A stretch of DNA of 64,000 nt, taken from NCBI GenBank assembly GCA_017454905.1, contig JAFTCB010000030.1, forward strand, positions 1-64,000. Reading direction: 5' to 3'. Below, piece after piece: positions 31,745 through 40,483 of this stretch; position 1 is the first letter of the stretch; each line of letters begins with the position of its first letter. The stretch comes from Bacteroidales bacterium (lineage in GTDB: Bacteria; Bacteroidota; Bacteroidia; Bacteroidales; UBA932). The notes under the pieces were generated by a model, which had not been told where the DNA came from, did no database searches, and worked only from the letters and a program-made list of their open reading frames with translations. The position numbers and the translations under genes are program-made.

Positions 31745-32854
31745 ATGAAGAAGTTTGCAAACATAGCTCTCACGATGGTGCTGGTCCTCGCGGCCTGCTC
31801 CAAACTCGAGACGTCCCCGGTGGAGACGACGACCAGTCGGATTTCCTTCGAGGTGGGTTGCTATGCGCCGCAGACCAAGGCCGGGGGGGTATCTTTCCTC
31901 GACAATTATGCCGGCAGTTTCAGGAGCAAGGCCTGGATGCGTGCCTCCGGGATCGCTCCGCGGGCTTATTTCGGAGAGAATGGCGAGACCATCACCTGGG
32001 ACGGCGCAAGCAAAAACTGGGTTCCCGGCCACGATTACTACTGGCCCAAGTCCAGCTCGAGCTATATCGACTTCTTCTCCTGGTACGACAGTTTCAGCTA
32101 CGATCCCTCCATCGTATACGATAACGCGGCTTCACCCACCACGGCCACGATGACCTGGACCCGTACGGTCGAAGCGTCCGATGTTATCCTGGTCGCCGAT
32201 GCAGCCTGGCGCCAGAGTACCAACACCAATACTTACTCCGTGGACGATCCGAGCGTCGCCGGCGTCCCGACCCTCTTCCGGAACTACCTCTCCCGCGTTG
32301 AGATGAAGATGCGCTCCTTGCACGATACGGATCCTGACAACAGCACCGTGACTTACGAAGTCGCGCTGCAGTCCGCCAAGATCTCCGGTCTTTACCATAC
32401 GGGGACCCTCACCCTGACGAACGCCGACCCGGGTGCGAAGGGGAGCCAGGCCTGGACGGCCGCTTCCGGCACCGACTATGCCTGGGTGGCGGATACCGGC
32501 AGCGCAGCTGACGTTGACATCGCCGGCGTGTCACCGATCAGCGAGACGGCAGTTTCGATCCTGGCGCAGCGGAGCTTCCTGCCCCAGCAGCTTACCAATG
32601 CGAAACTGGATCTCCTCCTTACCATCACCACGAAGAGCAACGGCATCGTGACGGCCAGCGAATCCGATATCGCGGTTTCACTGAACCTGAACACCATCAA
32701 GAACGCTTCCAATGTGGCCATTACCACCTGGGTGCCGAACAAGACCTATACTTATACCCTGATCATCAACCCGATCAACCAGGAGATCCTGCTTGAACCG
32801 ACGCTTAAGGACTGGTCGTCAGATGTTGAGTTCATCTCCGTTGTTGTAGAATAA
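31745..32854 (+). CDS. Fimbrillin family lipoprotein 1
   Basis: A 369-residue lipoprotein: MKKFANIALTMVLVLAAC, lipid Cys18, and a Thr-Lys-Ala site at residues 44-46. The body has HDYYWPKSSSSYIDFFSWYD, the block GVPTLFRNYLSRVEMKM, and the ending LLEPTLKDW, a diverged form of FDPAV..W. It is a Mfa/FimA-like pilin whose N-terminal part would be removed after lipid sorting, releasing a strand for polymerisation. An upstream ATG at 31715 is in frame, but it would push the signal peptide inward, so 31745 is preferred. Confidence 0.88.
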   Translation: MKKFANIALTMVLVLAACSKLETSPVETTTSRISFEVGCYAPQTKAGGVSFLDNYAGSFRSKAWMRASGIAPRAYFGENGETITWDGASKNWVPGHDYYWPKSSSSYIDFFSWYDSFSYDPSIVYDNAASPTTATMTWTRTVEASDVILVADAAWRQSTNTNTYSVDDPSVAGVPTLFRNYLSRVEMKMRSLHDTDPDNSTVTYEVALQSAKISGLYHTGTLTLTNADPGAKGSQAWTAASGTDYAWVADTGSAADVDIAGVSPISETAVSILAQRSFLPQQLTNAKLDLLLTITTKSNGIVTASESDIAVSLNLNTIKNASNVAITTWVPNKTYTYTLIINPINQEILLEPTLKDWSSDVEFISVVVE

Positions 32855-32891
32855 ACCTTATTAAGAATATAAAACAAAAAAATATCGCATT

Positions 32892-34013
32892 ATGAAAAAG
32901 ATTTACATCCTTGCAACCGTGGCCCTGGTAGCCAGCGCCGCCTGCACCAAGATCGAGACCGCCGAGACCCCGGAGACCGGCTCGAAGATTGCTTTCGAGG
33001 TCGCCAATTACATGTCGACCAAGGCCGCTGGAGATCCTAAGACGGCCCTCCAGGCCGAAGGATTCACCTCCTTCAACACCTACGCCAACTTCTTCCCGAA
33101 GACCGGCGATCCACAGGCTTATATGGACAATGTCGTGGTTTCTGCTGATAATCCTACCACTCCGACCGTCTGGGCTCCCGCCCGTGACTACTACTGGCCG
33201 AAGACCGGTTGGATCAACTTCTACAGCTACGCCAGTACTCATAACAAGGTTCCGGCTATCACCTTCAATGGGGACAAGACCGTAGCAACGGCTGCTTACA
33301 CGAACATGACCATCGCTGCAGATGACAATTTCCTCTTGGCCGATGCTGCCCTGAAGCAGAATCAGAACCTTACGGAGTATACCTCCATCAGCGGTGTCAC
33401 CAGCGGTGTCCCGACCCTCTTCCGCCACCAGCTTGCCCGGGTGAACTTCGACATCAAACTCGCCACCACCGATGCGAAGATGTCTGCCACCACCAAGTTC
33501 GTGGTCACGGTCCTGAATACCGGCACCACGCTTTCCAACCTGAAAGCCAACAACACGGGCAGCCTCTCCCTCACCAACACGGTGGACGCGGCCACCGGCG
33601 CCCACACCCTGGCTTGGAGCGATGTGAAAGTCTGGACCCCGGCCGCCGGTGTGGAGACCATGGGCTTCAACACTGTTACGATGACCCTCCCGAAGGATAC
33701 CAAGGACATCGCTGCTGTCTCCCTTCTTGACGAGCGCACCGTCATGCCCCAGACCCTGGATGACGACAACGTCTTCACGCTGACTTACCAGGTCGAAACC
33801 TTCTACGGGGATGAGGCAACTCCGTACATGACCGAGATCATCACCGTGACCGATAAGCTTGCGACCCTCGTCAACAGCATCACCGCCTGGAACAAGAACA
33901 CCAAGATCACCTACCACATCGTCATCGACCCGGTGGGCAACAAGGTCACCTTCGATCCTGCAGTGGAAGAGTGGGGTACTGCCGAAGGCACTTACAGCTA
34001 TCCGACTGCTTAA
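32892..34013 (+). CDS. Fimbrillin family lipoprotein 2
   Basis: A 373-residue pilin-like lipoprotein: MKKIYILATVALVASAAC, lipid Cys18, Thr-Lys-Ala at 43-45. Shared blocks are ARDYYWPKTGWINFYSYAST, GVPTLFRHQLARVNFDIKL and VTFDPAVEEW near the end. Its signal peptide is nearly identical, at DNA level too, to that of the next gene, pointing to recent duplication or gene conversion. It is probably a structural subunit. Confidence 0.9.
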   Translation: MKKIYILATVALVASAACTKIETAETPETGSKIAFEVANYMSTKAAGDPKTALQAEGFTSFNTYANFFPKTGDPQAYMDNVVVSADNPTTPTVWAPARDYYWPKTGWINFYSYASTHNKVPAITFNGDKTVATAAYTNMTIAADDNFLLADAALKQNQNLTEYTSISGVTSGVPTLFRHQLARVNFDIKLATTDAKMSATTKFVVTVLNTGTTLSNLKANNTGSLSLTNTVDAATGAHTLAWSDVKVWTPAAGVETMGFNTVTMTLPKDTKDIAAVSLLDERTVMPQTLDDDNVFTLTYQVETFYGDEATPYMTEIITVTDKLATLVNSITAWNKNTKITYHIVIDPVGNKVTFDPAVEEWGTAEGTYSYPTA

Positions 34014-34022
34014 TTCCTTTAT

Positions 34023-34054
34023 CGGTCCGGGGCGGCTGACCCTGCCCCGGGTCG
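34023..34054 (+). promoter_or_regulatory. Conserved intergenic hairpin A in the fimbrial operon
   Basis: CGGTCCGGGGC pairs with GCCCCGGGTCG (two wobble pairs) around GGCTGACCCT, followed by CGCCAAGAACA. It lies 10 bases past the upstream stop. The same structure and tail occur at 36413 and 38807. No T-run follows, so it is more likely a processing or attenuation element than a simple terminator. Confidence 0.72.
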
Positions 34055-34107
34055 CCAAGAACACAACAAAATTGAAAACAAACAACAAACAAAACACAAT
34101 TCGCATT

Positions 34108-35232
34108 ATGAAGAAGTTTTACATCCTCGCAGCCGTGGCCCTGGTAGCCAGCGCCGCCTGCACCAAAGTCGAGACCGTGGAGACTGTCGCCTCCGAACCG
34201 GCCATCTCTTTCCAGGTCGCCAACTATGCCGGACAGACCAAAGCCGGTGAGACCTCCCTTAAAGATGAAGGTTTCAACAACTTCAAGACCTGGGCCTGGT
34301 ACACCAGCTCCACCGCAGACAATCAGGAGTTCATGACTCCCGCAACCGTGACCTGGGATGGCGGCAATACCCAGTGGGCTCCCAGCGACCGCGCTTACTA
34401 CTGGCCCAAGACGGGTTATATAAACTTCTTCTCCTTCGCCGGTGACTATTATCCCAGCACAGTAGCCCTGAATGCATCCCACCAGGCAGTGGCTACCTAT
34501 CCAGAAACCACCATTGCCACTGACGACAACATCCTTGTAGCAGACGGAGCTTACGGTTTCTTCAACAATGACGCTGCTAAGTACAAACTTGACGGTGTGA
34601 CCAAAGGTGTTCCCACCCTTTTCCGCCACATGCTCTCCCGAGTGAAATTCGACATCAAGGTGGATGCTACCGATGTAGACGACACCAAGAACCACTGGAA
34701 AGTTACCGTGACCAGCGCGACTGTTTCCTATCGTAACCAGGGCACCCTCGTGGTTAATTTCCCGTCCACTCCTTCCATTTCCCTCGGTGCTGACAACAAG
34801 CCTACCTCTGCTGGCAAGACTCTTCAGTACACCAGCCAGGTCTGGACTCCGGCATCCGTTGCCAACGTCACTCTCACCAATGCTGCCAACGTGATTGTCG
34901 AGACCGACGGCCATGCTGCTTCTACTGCTGAAGTACTCATTGCAGACAGCGTAGTCATGCCTCAGGCCCTTGGCACCCTTGGCACCAACGTTACCGTTGC
35001 TCTCACCTACACCCTCGAGCACACCTACAACGGGGGAGCTGCTGTCAGCGAAGTTGTCCCCATCGCCGCTACGGCCCTTACCGGCTTCTCTCCCAGCATT
35101 GATACTTGGAATCCCAATACCATCTACACCTATCATATCATCATCAAGCCTGCTGCCGACAACAAGATCCTCTTCGATCCTGCAGTTGAAGAATGGGCAA
35201 GTGTTGACACCCCTACGTACACCATTAAATAA
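34108..35232 (+). CDS. Fimbrillin family lipoprotein 3
   Basis: A 374-residue pilin-like lipoprotein: MKKFYILAAVALVASAAC, lipid Cys18, Thr-Lys-Ala at 44-46. It contains DRAYYWPKTGYINFFSFAGD, GVPTLFRHMLSRVKFDIKV and ILFDPAVEEW. It is the closest paralogue of the preceding gene. Codon use in the second half is slightly richer in A and T. Hairpin A lies in the 94-base spacer before it, so its amount may be set separately. Confidence 0.9.
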   Translation: MKKFYILAAVALVASAACTKVETVETVASEPAISFQVANYAGQTKAGETSLKDEGFNNFKTWAWYTSSTADNQEFMTPATVTWDGGNTQWAPSDRAYYWPKTGYINFFSFAGDYYPSTVALNASHQAVATYPETTIATDDNILVADGAYGFFNNDAAKYKLDGVTKGVPTLFRHMLSRVKFDIKVDATDVDDTKNHWKVTVTSATVSYRNQGTLVVNFPSTPSISLGADNKPTSAGKTLQYTSQVWTPASVANVTLTNAANVIVETDGHAASTAEVLIADSVVMPQALGTLGTNVTVALTYTLEHTYNGGAAVSEVVPIAATALTGFSPSIDTWNPNTIYTYHIIIKPAADNKILFDPAVEEWASVDTPTYTIK

Positions 35233-35266
35233 ATAGTTGAATAATAACTGAATAATAATTACAGCA

Positions 35267-36376
35267 ATGAAAAAATATATCATTATCGCTCTCGCAGCAC
35301 TCGCAGCAAGCGTGGCTTGCTCCAAGGTAGAAACGGCCGTTGAGAACAACCAGAAGGAAATCAGCTTCGAGGTGGCCAACAGCGTTCAGACCAAAGCTTT
35401 CACCGGATCCGTTTACAGCAACGGCGCCTTCGGTACCTATGCCTGGTTCAACAACACCGACGACTTCATGGTCAACGAGCAGGTGGATCTCTCCGGCGGC
35501 GTCTGGAAGACCGTGGACCACACCTTCTACTGGCCCAAGACCGGCAGCGTCTCCTTCATCTCCTACTCTCCCTTCGAGGGTACCAGCAACACCGCTGGAA
35601 CAACCCCTGTTGTTGAGAAGGACAAAATCACCTACACTGGCGTAATCGCCGGCACCACTGACCTCATGTATGCCGACAGGGCCACCTGCTCCAACAATAT
35701 CAACGAGGTAGAGGACGGCACCAACTCCTTCACCGGCGTTCCCACCATCTTCCGTCACGCCCTTGCCAAGCTCAGCTTCAAGGTTCAGGCAAACTTCACC
35801 GAATATGACGACGCCACAACCGGCAGCCATACCGAATGGGAAATCACCCTCAAAAGCTTCAAGATTCACGGCTTCAACACCACCGGTGACCTTGAACTCA
35901 ACCTCAACGCCGACGGCAAGTCCTGGGACAAGCCTGTTACCACGGTTGCCGGCGTAGACTACAATGTCTGGACCAACGTTTCCGGCGCAACCGCAGACCA
36001 GGAACTCGTAGCTTCCGACATCGTCCTTACAACTACAGCAGTGGATCTCGCTTCCGCAACCGGTTACGTACTTCCTCAGATGCTTACCGCAGGTGTTCAG
36101 AGTGTTGACATCAACGCCCACATCAAGACCACCCTGGCAAATGGCAAGATTATCAACGAAGACTTCGTAAAGACCATCAACATCAGCGAAATCTCCACGC
36201 TCAAGGCATGGCAGATGAACGAGAACATCGTTTACACCATCAAGTTCAAACCCACTGCATCGGCCCTTAATCCCAGTGATGTCCACACCAACGATCCGAA
36301 CGACGTGGTCATCACTTTCGACCCGGCTGTCGCCGACTGGACCAATGTGGACGCTTCCGCTACCATCCAGCTCTAA
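35267..36376 (+). CDS. Fimbrillin family lipoprotein 4
   Basis: A 369-residue pilin-like lipoprotein: MKKYIIIALAALAASVAC, lipid Cys18, Thr-Lys-Ala at 42-44. Shared blocks are HTFYWPKTGSVSFISYSPFE, GVPTIFRHALAKLSFKVQA and ITFDPAVADW. From this gene on the pilins carry MYADRA or MYADKA in the middle, a second subgroup. The 34-base spacer before it contains no hairpin. Confidence 0.9.
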   Translation: MKKYIIIALAALAASVACSKVETAVENNQKEISFEVANSVQTKAFTGSVYSNGAFGTYAWFNNTDDFMVNEQVDLSGGVWKTVDHTFYWPKTGSVSFISYSPFEGTSNTAGTTPVVEKDKITYTGVIAGTTDLMYADRATCSNNINEVEDGTNSFTGVPTIFRHALAKLSFKVQANFTEYDDATTGSHTEWEITLKSFKIHGFNTTGDLELNLNADGKSWDKPVTTVAGVDYNVWTNVSGATADQELVASDIVLTTTAVDLASATGYVLPQMLTAGVQSVDINAHIKTTLANGKIINEDFVKTINISEISTLKAWQMNENIVYTIKFKPTASALNPSDVHTNDPNDVVITFDPAVADWTNVDASATIQL

Positions 36377-36412
36377 GATGCTGAATCTTTTTTAAAACAT
36401 AATGCGAACATC

Positions 36413-36442
36413 GGCCGGGGGCGGCTGACCCTGCCTCCGGTC
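36413..36442 (+). promoter_or_regulatory. Conserved intergenic hairpin B in the fimbrial operon
   Basis: Ten base pairs, including wobbles, form between 36413-36422 and 36433-36442 around GGCTGACCCT, the same loop as hairpin A. CACCAAGAACA follows before the ATG at 36474. Confidence 0.7.
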
Positions 36443-36473
36443 ACCAAGAACAAAAACAAACAACAACACACCA

Positions 36474-37634
36474 ATGAAAAAGATTATCTTCCTTGCAGCT
36501 GCAGCCATCGCAACGCTGGCTTCCTGCACCAAGACCGTGATCGAAGAGCAGGGGCCGGAGATCGCCTTCTCCGTGGCCCGCTACACGACCAAAGCCGGCA
36601 CCCCTGAGGATTACAAGGATGCCCACAAGACGGTCCCGTTCGGCGTATATGCCTGGTTCAAGGGCGTATCTGCCTCGGACAACCGCGACTTCATGGTCAA
36701 CCAGAAAGTCTCCTATACCGGCGATTCCGACAACCGCTGGGCTACGGAAGGGACGACCTACTACTGGCCCAAGTCCGGCTCCATCGACTTCATCGGCTAT
36801 TCTCCCTATACCACGCCGGGCGCCACGGACGCTCCGTTCCCGACAATTACGGAGACTTCTTTCACCTATCCCGCCTGGGACGTGGCTGCCCATCCGGACG
36901 TGGATGTGATGTACGCCGACAAGGCCGCCGGCATGACCGGCGCGACCGGCACGCAGAAGACCTATTATTATAATGGTGTCCCGATGCTCTTCCACCATGC
37001 CCTGGCCAAGGTCAACTTCCAGGTCAAGGCGGCCTACACCGAGGTGACCGACCCTGACACAGGCACCAAGACCAAGTGGGACATCGAAGTCGAGAGCATC
37101 AAGGTCAACAACATCCTGTCCTCCGGCTCCTTCTCGCTCAATCTGAACGGCAGCAACACCTGGGACAAGCCCACCGATGCCGACGGCAACTATGTCTGGA
37201 CCGCCGACGGCACCACGACCAACCTCGACCTGGACCTGACTGGCGTGGCCAATCCGCTGGTCGCGGGGGATGTCTATAATCTGGATTCCGACGTGTTCGT
37301 GATGCCGCAGACCCTCGCCGGCGGCAACCAGGAAGTCGTCCTGAAGGTCACGATCACCACCTACCGCGACATCAACGACGGCAACGGCTATCAGGAAGTG
37401 CTCAAGGAGACGGGTGTCGAGATTCCGGCCAACCTCGCTGGTGGCACGATGGACGCCTGGGAGATGAACCAGAACATCACCTACTCCTTCAACTTTGCCC
37501 CGAGCTACGGCACCACCACCACGGACGACACCGACGGTGACGGCATCCCTGACATCGTGCCGACGGTCGTGTACTTCGACCCGGCCGTGGACGAGTGGGA
37601 GAACATCACGGTCAACGCCGGCATCAATGTCTAA
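36474..37634 (+). CDS. Fimbrillin family lipoprotein 5
   Basis: A 386-residue pilin-like lipoprotein: MKKIIFLAAAAIATLASC, lipid Cys18, Thr-Lys-Ala at 39-41. It has TTYYWPKSGSIDFIGYSPYT, DVMYADKAAGMTG, GVPMLFHHALAKVNFQVKA and VYFDPAVDEW. Before the end is an Asp/Gly stretch, DDTDGDGIPDIV, resembling a calcium loop, which could stabilise the subunit. It follows hairpin B. Confidence 0.9.
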   Translation: MKKIIFLAAAAIATLASCTKTVIEEQGPEIAFSVARYTTKAGTPEDYKDAHKTVPFGVYAWFKGVSASDNRDFMVNQKVSYTGDSDNRWATEGTTYYWPKSGSIDFIGYSPYTTPGATDAPFPTITETSFTYPAWDVAAHPDVDVMYADKAAGMTGATGTQKTYYYNGVPMLFHHALAKVNFQVKAAYTEVTDPDTGTKTKWDIEVESIKVNNILSSGSFSLNLNGSNTWDKPTDADGNYVWTADGTTTNLDLDLTGVANPLVAGDVYNLDSDVFVMPQTLAGGNQEVVLKVTITTYRDINDGNGYQEVLKETGVEIPANLAGGTMDAWEMNQNITYSFNFAPSYGTTTTDDTDGDGIPDIVPTVVYFDPAVDEWENITVNAGINV

Positions 37635-37661
37635 TCAACGAGTTAGTTTATAGTGTTCGCA

Positions 37662-38798
37662 ATGAAAAAGTTCATTTACCTTGCCGCTGCATCGCTGCTC
37701 CTCTTCGCAGCCTGCACCAAGAATGATGTCCAGCCGGTTGCCGGGCAGCATGAGATCACCTTCCTGGCTGCCAACTACGCGACCAAGGCAGGCATCACGG
37801 GCTCGGTCTTCCCGACCACGGAGAAGTTCGGTGCCTACGCCTGGACGGCCGGTACCGCCGGCGCCTATTTCATGGACAATGAGACGGTCTCCTTCGTGGC
37901 CGCCGACAACGCCTGGAAGCCTTCTACCACCTATTACTGGCCGAAGAACTCCACCGTGGACTTCGTCTGCTTCTATCCGCAGCCGACGGCCGGCCTGACG
38001 GTCGCCGCCGACAAGCTCACCTATGCCGCCTACGATGTCGAGGCAGGCCAGATGGACCTGATGTATGCCGACAAGGCTGTCGGTTACGACGGCAACGTAG
38101 ACGAGATCTCCGACGGCACCAACACCTATACCGGCGTGCCGGTCATCTTCCGCCACGCCCTGGCGAAGCTCAAGATCGACCTCGCCCTGACTTACAACCA
38201 CAAGGAAGAGGCTGACGGCACCGTGACCGACTGGGAGGTGACCCTCAACAGCTTCAAACTCCTCGGCGTCTACAAGGCCGGCGGTTGCGTGCTGAACCTC
38301 TCCGATCCCGCCGCTACCGGTGTCGTGGCCTGGACCAAACCGGCCGACGCAGCCGGCAACCACGTCTGGACCAACGACGGCACCCTGCTCACCGCGACCG
38401 AGCGCGTCGCCACTGCGCAGGCGCTTGTCCCCGGCACGGACTACAACATGGTCCCCGAGACCTTCATCCTGCCGCAGGCCCTCGCGGACGGCCAGCAGAA
38501 GATCCAGCTCAACGTCACGATCAAGACCAAGCGCAACGGAGCCGACTTCCTCTCCGAGACCTTCGACATCACGGCCGACCTCCGTCTGGCCAGCCTGCCG
38601 GCCTGGGAGATGAACAACGTCATCAACTACCGCATTTCCCTGGCCCCGACCAAGGGCAACGGCAACGGCGGACAGCCGATCGATCCCGGCAACCCGGTCA
38701 ATCCCAACGATCCTGACCTGAGCGACGTGGAGATCACCTTCGATCCTGCCGTGGACGGCTGGGACGGTGTCAACGTGGTCACGCACCTCAACATCTAG
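37662..38798 (+). CDS. Fimbrillin family lipoprotein 6
   Basis: A 378-residue pilin-like lipoprotein: MKKFIYLAAASLLLFAAC, lipid Cys18, Thr-Lys-Ala at 41-43. Shared blocks are TTYYWPKNSTVDFVCFYPQP, DLMYADKAVGYDG, GVPVIFRHALAKLKIDLAL and ITFDPAVDGW. A Gly/Asn/Pro linker (GNGNGGQPIDPGNPVNPNDP) precedes the last strand. The ATG at 37662 is preferred over an upstream GTG because it gives a normal signal peptide. Confidence 0.9.
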   Translation: MKKFIYLAAASLLLFAACTKNDVQPVAGQHEITFLAANYATKAGITGSVFPTTEKFGAYAWTAGTAGAYFMDNETVSFVAADNAWKPSTTYYWPKNSTVDFVCFYPQPTAGLTVAADKLTYAAYDVEAGQMDLMYADKAVGYDGNVDEISDGTNTYTGVPVIFRHALAKLKIDLALTYNHKEEADGTVTDWEVTLNSFKLLGVYKAGGCVLNLSDPAATGVVAWTKPADAAGNHVWTNDGTLLTATERVATAQALVPGTDYNMVPETFILPQALADGQQKIQLNVTIKTKRNGADFLSETFDITADLRLASLPAWEMNNVINYRISLAPTKGNGNGGQPIDPGNPVNPNDPDLSDVEITFDPAVDGWDGVNVVTHLNI

Positions 38799-38806
38799 AC
38801 CATTTT

Positions 38807-38838
38807 CGGCCCGGCGGGGGTGATGCCCTTCCGGGTCG
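38807..38838 (+). promoter_or_regulatory. Conserved intergenic hairpin C in the fimbrial operon
   Basis: CGGCCCGG and CCGGGTCG pair, with an inner GGGGG/CCCTT stem. The structure is followed by CGCCAAGAACAAAAC directly before the ATG at 38852, so here the shared tail forms the ribosome-binding region. Confidence 0.7.
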
Positions 38839-38851
38839 CCAAGAACAAAAC

Positions 38852-40471
38852 ATGAGAACGATGGGCAATCATTATAAATTTTCGGCAGCGGTTCTTCTCG
38901 TAGCTGCGCTGGCCGTCTCTTGTGAAAAAATTCGCGAGGGAGAGTCGGCGTATGCCCCCGAAGAAATCGTGCTGGACGCATCTCCTGACGCGACCAAAGG
39001 CTTTCTGTCATCTGATGGCCTGAAAGTCAATGGCACTCAGTTCCAGATGTATGACTACCTCTCCGGGTATAGCGGTACCATTGTTGACGGCAACGGTATT
39101 TCCCATGACGGTGCGGAGTACCAGTACTTTGGCAACACCCTCACCTTCAAGCAGGATGCTGCCAACTGGCAGTGGCTGTTCGGAGATGTGAACGCTCCGA
39201 CCTCCTACCGTTGGACCCGTAGCGGCGTCCATCATTTCTACGGCTGGCTGCTGGAAGACAAGACCTCCACGGATCCCGATGCCGGGAACCTCAAGTCCAG
39301 CACTTTCTTCAGCACTTATACTTATACTCCCGATGAAAAGAAGCTTACCGTTGCCAAGACCTTCACTTCCGATGACCCCCAGTACGACTTCCTTTACTCG
39401 GATGTCGTCGCGAAAAACGTAGCCGAAGGCATTCCCACTTCTGTCGCGGTCCCCATGAACCATCTCTTCGGTGCGCTGGGTATTTCTGTCCAGAACACCT
39501 CCAAGACGGATGTGAAGGTGTATTCCGTGAGCCTTCAAAATTTCCCGAACAACCACAGCGAGACGCTCACTTGGGATATGACTGACGGTGTTTCTCTTGT
39601 GGGTGGAAACCCGACGGTTTCGGGTACTTTCTGGCCGAACAAGATCCCTTCTGCGGGCATCACCCTCAAGAACATCGAAGACCCGGAAGGCAAGAAGACC
39701 TACGATGCCTACACCGGAGCCCTTATGGGAGAAAACCTGAGTTACCGCATGTGCTGGCCCATGACCCGGGCAGCGCTCAAGCCCACCGTTACCGGTACCG
39801 GAGCGGACGGCAATCCTACTTACTCTGATGACTCTCCGCTGGTAGTTGTGAGAGCAAAAGTTGGTTCTACCGCGGAAACTACCTACACGATGCGCTTCCC
39901 CAATGCCGACGACGATAAGCCCGCCATCACCGCCGGCAAGAAGACCCAGTTGAGCATCTCCTTTGCCGACAAGCAGGTCCAGCTTTCATTCCATACGCTT
40001 CCGTGGGATTACGAAGAGTATCCCATGGCGTTCGAGAACGATGCCGTCTCTGCGACCCAGCTCAAGTTCATCGAGGGCACCTACACGCCCGGCATCCCCA
40101 AGCTGATAGATGCCAACGGCAAACACGATGTTATCCAGCTGACACCCAGTTCTACCCCTGCGTGGGTAGCCCGAGGCCAATTCTCGGTATATACTCCCGT
40201 CAACGGCCGCCTGTCCGTGGGCCTTTCCGGAGACATCGATTCTTTTATTGTCACCCTGGAAAGCGGAAACACCTACACCGGGACGGGCAATGATTACATC
40301 CTCATCGACCCGAACCGCGATGGCGGCCTCATTACCCTGGGCGTAAGGCCCAGAGGTGTCCCGGCCAGCGGCAAGAAATTGTTCCTTCACTTTGCGGTGA
40401 TCAACAACAACCGCGACACCGATGCCGACTCCGAAATCAACCGAGACAATTACGTTATCACCATCCCTTAA
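38852..40471 (+). CDS. Large fimbrillin-related lipoprotein
   Basis: A 539-residue lipoprotein with signal MRTMGNHYKFSAAVLLVAAL and lipid Cys24 (AVSCEKI). A Thr-Lys-Gly site lies near residues 48-50. The body includes YRWTRSGVHHFYGWLLEDKT, VPMNHLFGALGISVQNTSKT and LSISFADKQVQLSFHTLPWD. It ends with an extra beta-rich region and a basic VRPRGVPASGKKLFLHFAV. It is longer than the pilins and lacks the FDPAV..W end, so it may be an accessory or sub-tip protein. Hairpin C lies just upstream. Confidence 0.78.
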   Translation: MRTMGNHYKFSAAVLLVAALAVSCEKIREGESAYAPEEIVLDASPDATKGFLSSDGLKVNGTQFQMYDYLSGYSGTIVDGNGISHDGAEYQYFGNTLTFKQDAANWQWLFGDVNAPTSYRWTRSGVHHFYGWLLEDKTSTDPDAGNLKSSTFFSTYTYTPDEKKLTVAKTFTSDDPQYDFLYSDVVAKNVAEGIPTSVAVPMNHLFGALGISVQNTSKTDVKVYSVSLQNFPNNHSETLTWDMTDGVSLVGGNPTVSGTFWPNKIPSAGITLKNIEDPEGKKTYDAYTGALMGENLSYRMCWPMTRAALKPTVTGTGADGNPTYSDDSPLVVVRAKVGSTAETTYTMRFPNADDDKPAITAGKKTQLSISFADKQVQLSFHTLPWDYEEYPMAFENDAVSATQLKFIEGTYTPGIPKLIDANGKHDVIQLTPSSTPAWVARGQFSVYTPVNGRLSVGLSGDIDSFIVTLESGNTYTGTGNDYILIDPNRDGGLITLGVRPRGVPASGKKLFLHFAVINNNRDTDADSEINRDNYVITIP

Positions 40472-40483
40472 TCCTGGACGCGT

